Below are positions 13,801 through 16,375 of a DNA stretch of 16,375 nt, piece after piece. The stretch covers positions 1 through 16,375 of the forward strand of contig PIVW01000079.1 of NCBI GenBank assembly GCA_003353825.1. Reading direction: 5' to 3'. Position 1 is the first letter of the stretch. Each line of letters opens with the position of its first letter. Below the pieces are notes generated by a model. It saw nothing but the letters and a program-made list of their open reading frames with translations, was not told where the DNA came from and ran no database searches. A program made the translations under genes and the position numbers. The stretch comes from Chloroflexota bacterium. Lineage in GTDB: Bacteria; Chloroflexota; Anaerolineae; J102.

Positions 13801-15705
13801 GTTGGTGTGATAGTATTGAAGCTGGCCGTCCGGGAACTGGGCATGCAAAGCCGGTATGAGATCGGCATGGTTGGGCGTGATGATGAAATGGGTTGGTTGC
13901 AGCAGCGCATCTAATTTGGCAGATGAAATAACGTCGGCAGGGATATCTGTTCCAGAGATTTTCCGTCCCATAAACCGAAGCTCACGTTGTTGCCAGCTCA
14001 AGGGATCGGGCACAACCAGCACATGATGATCGGTCGGCAGATCCGCCACATAGCGTGCGACTCTTACAACCCTATCTGCGTTGTCGCCCATCTGTTGTGT
14101 GTATGCTTGCCAATTGCTAATGCCGGTCGATACCAGAATGGCGGCCAATCCTGCGGCGATGACCCAATCAATACGAGGGCGGTTGGCTGTGGGAAGCGCC
14201 TGCAGCAGGCCAAACCATGCTCGCTCACCGGCGCAGGCTGCCATCAAGAACACGGCGGGTAGTACGACGATGGTGTGTGGCCAGAATGGAGGGTCATTGG
14301 TGAGCACTCCGCCAAGCAGCAGTGTGCTGGTGAACCAGATCACGAGCACGAAATAGCGTTCGTCCTTTAACCAGCGCAGGCAGTAGCCGAATCCAAGTAT
14401 CAATAAGAGTCCTGCGAAGGCATTGATCATGGGCCCAGAAAAGGCGAAATGCGTGCTGGCATCAGGATAATAGAAAACGGTCAGAAAAGTGCGTTTGAAC
14501 TGTTCCAACCATAACGTTGCAACACTGTCGGTACCATACTTGCCCATGAGGTGGGTCGCCACCGCGGGATTCCAAATCATGACCAGTGTACCCCGTCCCA
14601 CAAAAGCCTTGAAATCTCGCAATACAAAGGCCATCATCGGGCCAAACCCAACGAGCGCTGCGACGCAGAAGCTTACCCATTGCGGCAGGTTATCGACTAG
14701 GGCGCGACGTTTCCAAATAAGCAGCCACAGCCAGAGCAAGATCACAGTCACGACGGCCACCCGGATAGGATAATAGACCAGTAATCCCACGCCCAGGCTA
14801 AGGCCCGAGAGGACAAACCAGATACTGCGCCTCAAGCGCAGCCCCCTGAAAAGGAAGTAGAACAGCAGCACAATAAACAGCAAGGGAGATGCCGAAGTGA
14901 CGATCCGGCTGAAATGGATATGTGTGTAGCTGATAGCAATCAGGGCGGCAGCCAATAGGCCGGCGCGCCTGCCGAACATCTCTCTTCCGAGTAGGTACAT
15001 GAAGGGGATCGTCAGTACGCCCTGCCAGACAGCAGTGAAAGATAGCCCTAACAGATCCTGCCCCCAAAGACGCATGGTCCCGGCCATCATCACGAAATCG
15101 AACATAGGGATATTCGACCAACCAACATCGAACCAGCCCGGCGACTTACCTTCGAGCACGCTTAGCGCCTGCAAGCCTTGTGAGGCAATATCGCCATGGA
15201 AATAGGCGGGCAAGTCGGGTAAGCGCCAGAATCGCAGGTAGAAAGCGATGGCGGTGATTGCGACCACAATTAGCCAGTCTCTCCCATCGTCTCGGTCTAA
15301 GCGCCAAACGGGGCGGTAGGGGACATGCGCGATGATGATCAAGGTGATCCCCAGCAACCACAATAAGCGTACCACCTCGCTTTCTCCCAGAGCGAGATAC
15401 AAAACCAAGGATATCACATACGAACCCAGGGCCGTGAAAAATGCCCAACGCCGCCTATTTACCCACCCCTCGCTCACATCGGCTTGCGTCCAAGTGAAGG
15501 GCCGAGGCGCTGCCCACGCAAACAGGATCATCGCACTCAGCATAAGACCAACTGCCATGGTCAGGCGCTGATTCTGCGACAGATTAACAATACTTGCCTC
15601 ACCGTTGAAAAGCCATAGCACCAACCCTGCCAACATCACTGCCAGGATTATGCCCACTGCCTTGGAGGTGGAGGTGGAGGTGGAGGTGGTTAGCGACGAT
15701 TTCAT
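10891..15705 (-). CDS. Giant tandem GT-C (PMT_2-like) membrane glycosyltransferase fusion
   Basis: A 1604-residue polytopic membrane protein holding two full-length tandem copies of a GT-C glycosyltransferase of the PMT_2/ArnT type, which normally transfers a sugar from a polyprenyl-phosphate donor on the outer face of the membrane. Copy 1 (about 90-700) and copy 2 (about 860-1470) share RFxRLxxxPxxxHGDxAS (HGD at 170-172 and 948-950), GW(S/A)NIPM, THIHFSR/AHIHFSR, LTNxxPFWP and a closing extracellular alpha/beta-like segment. A charged linker (about 803-850, rich in Gln, Ala and Asp) joins them. A beta-rich C-terminal domain (about 1480-1604; VYDYVKLVHIKSGEVFQFEAE) may bind sugar. I chose the ATG at 15705, although it has no ribosome site, because a good promoter lies just upstream; the longer frame to 15813 would begin upstream of it. 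The N-terminus has a Thr-Ser repeat. The acceptor is unknown. Close relation to mreB is positional only. Confidence 0.85.
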   Translation of the reverse strand: MKSSLTTSTSTSTSKAVGIILAVMLAGLVLWLFNGEASIVNLSQNQRLTMAVGLMLSAMILFAWAAPRPFTWTQADVSEGWVNRRRWAFFTALGSYVISLVLYLALGESEVVRLLWLLGITLIIIAHVPYRPVWRLDRDDGRDWLIVVAITAIAFYLRFWRLPDLPAYFHGDIASQGLQALSVLEGKSPGWFDVGWSNIPMFDFVMMAGTMRLWGQDLLGLSFTAVWQGVLTIPFMYLLGREMFGRRAGLLAAALIAISYTHIHFSRIVTSASPLLFIVLLFYFLFRGLRLRRSIWFVLSGLSLGVGLLVYYPIRVAVVTVILLWLWLLIWKRRALVDNLPQWVSFCVAALVGFGPMMAFVLRDFKAFVGRGTLVMIWNPAVATHLMGKYGTDSVATLWLEQFKRTFLTVFYYPDASTHFAFSGPMINAFAGLLLILGFGYCLRWLKDERYFVLVIWFTSTLLLGGVLTNDPPFWPHTIVVLPAVFLMAACAGERAWFGLLQALPTANRPRIDWVIAAGLAAILVSTGISNWQAYTQQMGDNADRVVRVARYVADLPTDHHVLVVPDPLSWQQRELRFMGRKISGTDIPADVISSAKLDALLQPTHFIITPNHADLIPALHAQFPDGQLQYYHTNNKWHSFASFVVQPAGYVSPTTVVEPTHSLATRRLWIWILTATFFVVAMLFGLYSMLRIPSRTPILSISTQLLQQPMLRREKKTNTTVKDITGWMTQDALLRALFGMAVAVVMAYLAQRFFDAAFDPVLVKAMTTILPMVISYGGGMLAGSLLYLAAMVLFARFAPALPENQPAPKRQSASPPAIAGPQRPDATITRADTDEQKDQDAAALRSQTACSRSQWGWLALALVPTLLSMLRFARQGEDPLVRWLWLAGIVIFLGGQVIWPAVRGAAGTNAEWSPRFEWHHIVILGLILGAGFWLRFNRLDTIPGDLHGDMASMGVQARAWLMGLTPDIFREGWANIPMLGFLPVAFSLKLFGNDLFALNFSAFLAGMLTLVGLYLLIWRMFDSHRLAALAAAALTINTAHIHFSRLAAYMDPWPFILFGMFFVVDGMRSRRPQSFALSGILLALSFQMYYSGRAIVFILAAGIIYLWIVRRRWLSDNIMGIALLVMGILIVTGPSLLYFANHWDAFAERSRSVFLFYEPVMTHLSYKYNTATTTGVILQQLKQSLLMFNQSIDSSTQFGYPHPLFSSLLSPLLVLGFGYSLRRWRTPGIGLNLVWVLLLMLFGSILTNNAPFWPRLVGVLPAAALLIALTFDRFWAVLSAIPSPSRHRQMVAGALGIGVLVLLALVGRANWDQYYETVFDNARPQARIGRFLATLPADIMACNFSDPHFLNVRETSFLAHPRRLLDLPADAPDGLIERCSGPPLVWILSSTHTGRLPLLQQHWPGGEVQEHYDRNGALTFTSYAVRDDVRKTGKDNPNFISPLPTPTNSLPSSAYQSDGSLFQPQQTFLGNTGSIPWQISAGEVDITGNTLTLHIGPLKDHDAVYDYVKLVHIKSGEVFQFEAENTKLTGGDTFSTREGVDDHWWLQHYEGFSGGAGLVIQKQELAPVLTTVAHLPDGNYRLYIGSFSGDPNNGVFGLGVSWE
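15664..15687. repeat. Hexanucleotide repeat (GGAGGT)4, coding for Thr-Ser
   Basis: Four exact GGAGGT units lie at 15664-15687, in frame at the start of the giant glycosyltransferase, where they encode the alternating Thr-Ser run near residues 6-14 (TTSTSTSTS). Because the unit is six bases, copy-number change would only lengthen or shorten the N-terminal cytoplasmic tail. Confidence 0.85.
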
Positions 15706-15737
15706 AGGTTGCTGTTGAGAGAATCTGTGCGACTCGA

Positions 15738-15766
15738 AGTATAGCGGATGGCCGATCTCATGACAA
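15738..15766 (-). promoter_or_regulatory. Promoter of the giant glycosyltransferase gene
   Basis: Minus strand: -35 TTGTCA (15766-15761, 5 of 6), 17-base spacer, -10 TATACT (15743-15738, 5 of 6). Predicted transcription starts near 15731, giving a leader of about 26 bases before the ATG at 15705. This is the best-matching promoter in the window and it fixes the gene start. Confidence 0.65.
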
Positions 15767-15826
15767 AACCGATGAGTTAGAGATAGGGGAGTTCCAGAAT
15801 TTAAACGCCCCAAAACCTGAGTCCTA

Positions 15827-15883
15827 CGTGAAGCGTGAAACGTGAGGATTTAGGAGTGAAATCATTACGTATCACGCTTCACG
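15827..15883. repeat. Imperfect palindrome built of heptamers (CGTGAAR)
   Basis: The left arm (15827-15851) starts with three 7-base units CGTGAAG, CGTGAAA, CGTGAGG, then ATTT. The right arm (15859-15883), read on the minus strand, starts CGTGAAG, CGTGATA, CGTAATG, then ATTT. The arms pair over 25 bp with three mismatches around a 7-base loop; the outer 12 bp are perfect. It lies between two divergent genes, where a terminator is not needed, so a dispersed repeat or regulatory hairpin is more likely. In the rest of the 306-bp spacer 15706-16011 I see only the glycosyltransferase promoter and the AGGAGG site at 15975-15980. Confidence 0.7.
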
Positions 15884-16011
15884 AGTTTTGAATTATTATT
15901 TTCCTGGAACAGCCTACAGACAAATATTCACCTTCTGAAGCCGATAAGCGCGGGAGGTCGATTTGCGCTAAAATAGGAGGAGTACGAATAATCTCATCTT
16001 GGCTGGCAACT

Positions 16012-16375
16012 ATGATACGCCAAAACGGCAAACGCATTGTCAAACGAATAATCACGACTATTGTGGTTCTTGTCCTGCTCCTCCTGGTGACGGTGCCTCT
16101 GTGGGCACCTTTACACCCCACCAGCCGCGCCCTTTACAACTTGGGCGAGTATCGGGCGCGGCGTTGGTGGTGGGATCAAGTTGGTATGCCGGAACATATC
16201 GGCAGCGGCAGTATAAGTGGTTGGGTGACAGACACAGAAGATCGTCCGGTAATGGAAGCGACGATCCTCGTTTCCACCACTACAGGTGAGACCTATTACA
16301 CACAAACGGATGTTCAAGGCTGGTACACGCTGGCAGGTATACCCTCCGGTAGTTATCGTCCCATCGCTATGGCCT
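16012..16375 (+). CDS. Membrane-anchored protein with carboxypeptidase-regulatory-like domain, 5' part
   Basis: An open frame from ATG 16012 runs off the window without a stop (121 residues visible). It has a basic N-terminus (MIRQNGKRIVKRII) and one membrane helix or signal anchor (about 13-34, TTIVVLVLLLLVTVPLWAPL), then a short linker with RARRWWW (48-54). From about 64 there is a beta-sandwich of the carboxypeptidase-regulatory/CNA-B type: GSISGWVTDTEDRPVMEATI, then TQTDVQGWYTLAGIPSGSYR, the usual Gly-x-Val...D...G-x-Y-x-L...P-x-G-x-Y pattern. Such domains are outside the membrane and often precede enzymes or adhesins; what follows is not visible. The start is uncertain: a perfect AGGAGG (15975-15980) lies 31 bases before the ATG, too far to serve it, and the frame is open through that interval with only rare start codons (ATA 15988, CTG 16003). 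It is divergent from the glycosyltransferase gene. Confidence 0.82.
   Translation, partial: MIRQNGKRIVKRIITTIVVLVLLLLVTVPLWAPLHPTSRALYNLGEYRARRWWWDQVGMPEHIGSGSISGWVTDTEDRPVMEATILVSTTTGETYYTQTDVQGWYTLAGIPSGSYRPIAMA

Noticed and set aside
13397..13810. 137-codon plus-strand frame inside the giant glycosyltransferase
   Set aside because: Antisense shadow of a long membrane-protein gene; its low-complexity Ser/Arg composition is typical of such shadows.
15879..16289. Two open frames (minus 15879-16121, plus 15999-16289)
   Set aside because: Both overlap the plus-strand gene starting at 16012, whose membrane anchor and beta-sandwich pattern are clear; the others are shadows.
1..16375. CRISPR array, tRNA genes, insertion sequences
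   Set aside because: No regularly spaced direct repeats, cloverleaf-like segments or transposase-like frames were seen on either strand.

Overview
The window looks like a piece of a bacterial chromosome, most likely from the phylum Chloroflexota (Anaerolineae/Caldilineae-like). I infer this from the mix of gene families: a complete mreB-mreC-mreD-mrdA-rodA wall-elongation operon, a giant Thr/Ser-tailed GT-C membrane protein, an HNH nuclease with the small partner gene that usually precedes it in Chloroflexota and cyanobacteria, and moderate GC. The phylum call is not proven by any single gene. No rRNA, tRNA, CRISPR array or recognisable transposase is visible.

Left part (1-2000): a restriction-modification island. 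The 3' part of a Vsr-type mismatch endonuclease (+) is followed by a putative type II restriction enzyme (+), and a C5 cytosine methyltransferase (-) converges on it with a 32-bp tail overlap. The vsr reading frame carries an in-frame TAA at 10-12. The restriction gene is split by a frameshift lying exactly in a CCAT tetranucleotide repeat (334-349), while the methyltransferase looks intact. This is the expected picture of a modification gene kept after its nuclease was lost or switched off.

Middle (2104-4980): a hairpin at 2104-2157, then gltX (-), intact. Next comes a two-gene HNH module (-), damaged in both genes: the small upstream gene is put out of frame near its start by a 7-bp tandem duplication (4667-4680), and the HNH protein has Arg where its first Cys-x2-Cys zinc knuckle should have the second Cys. 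A 281-bp spacer follows with one good -10 box and a degenerate heptamer repeat.

Right part (4981-10790): the elongasome operon on the minus strand, read mreB, mreC, mreD, mrdA (PBP2), rodA. It is tightly packed (3-bp gap mreC/mreD, ATGA overlap mrdA/rodA). MreB filaments, MreC/MreD, the PBP2 transpeptidase and the RodA glycosyltransferase together build lateral-wall peptidoglycan. A promoter with a 9-bp dyad starting at the predicted transcription start precedes mreB, and a second perfect TATAAT lies six bases before the mrdA ATG.

Far right (10891-16375): one 1604-residue protein (-) made of two full-length tandem copies of a GT-C (PMT_2-like) glycosyltransferase plus a beta-rich C-terminal domain, with its own good promoter. 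Divergent from it, after a 306-bp spacer with a 57-bp imperfect palindrome built of CGTGAAR heptamers, starts a membrane-anchored protein with a carboxypeptidase-regulatory-like (beta-sandwich) domain that runs off the window.

The most notable pattern is that all four accessory genes other than the methyltransferase carry lesions or a lost key residue, whereas more than 12 kb of housekeeping and membrane-protein genes have none. I see no convincing wholly new system; the best leads are the repeat-linked frameshift in the restriction gene, the duplicated glycosyltransferase fusion and the heptamer palindrome.
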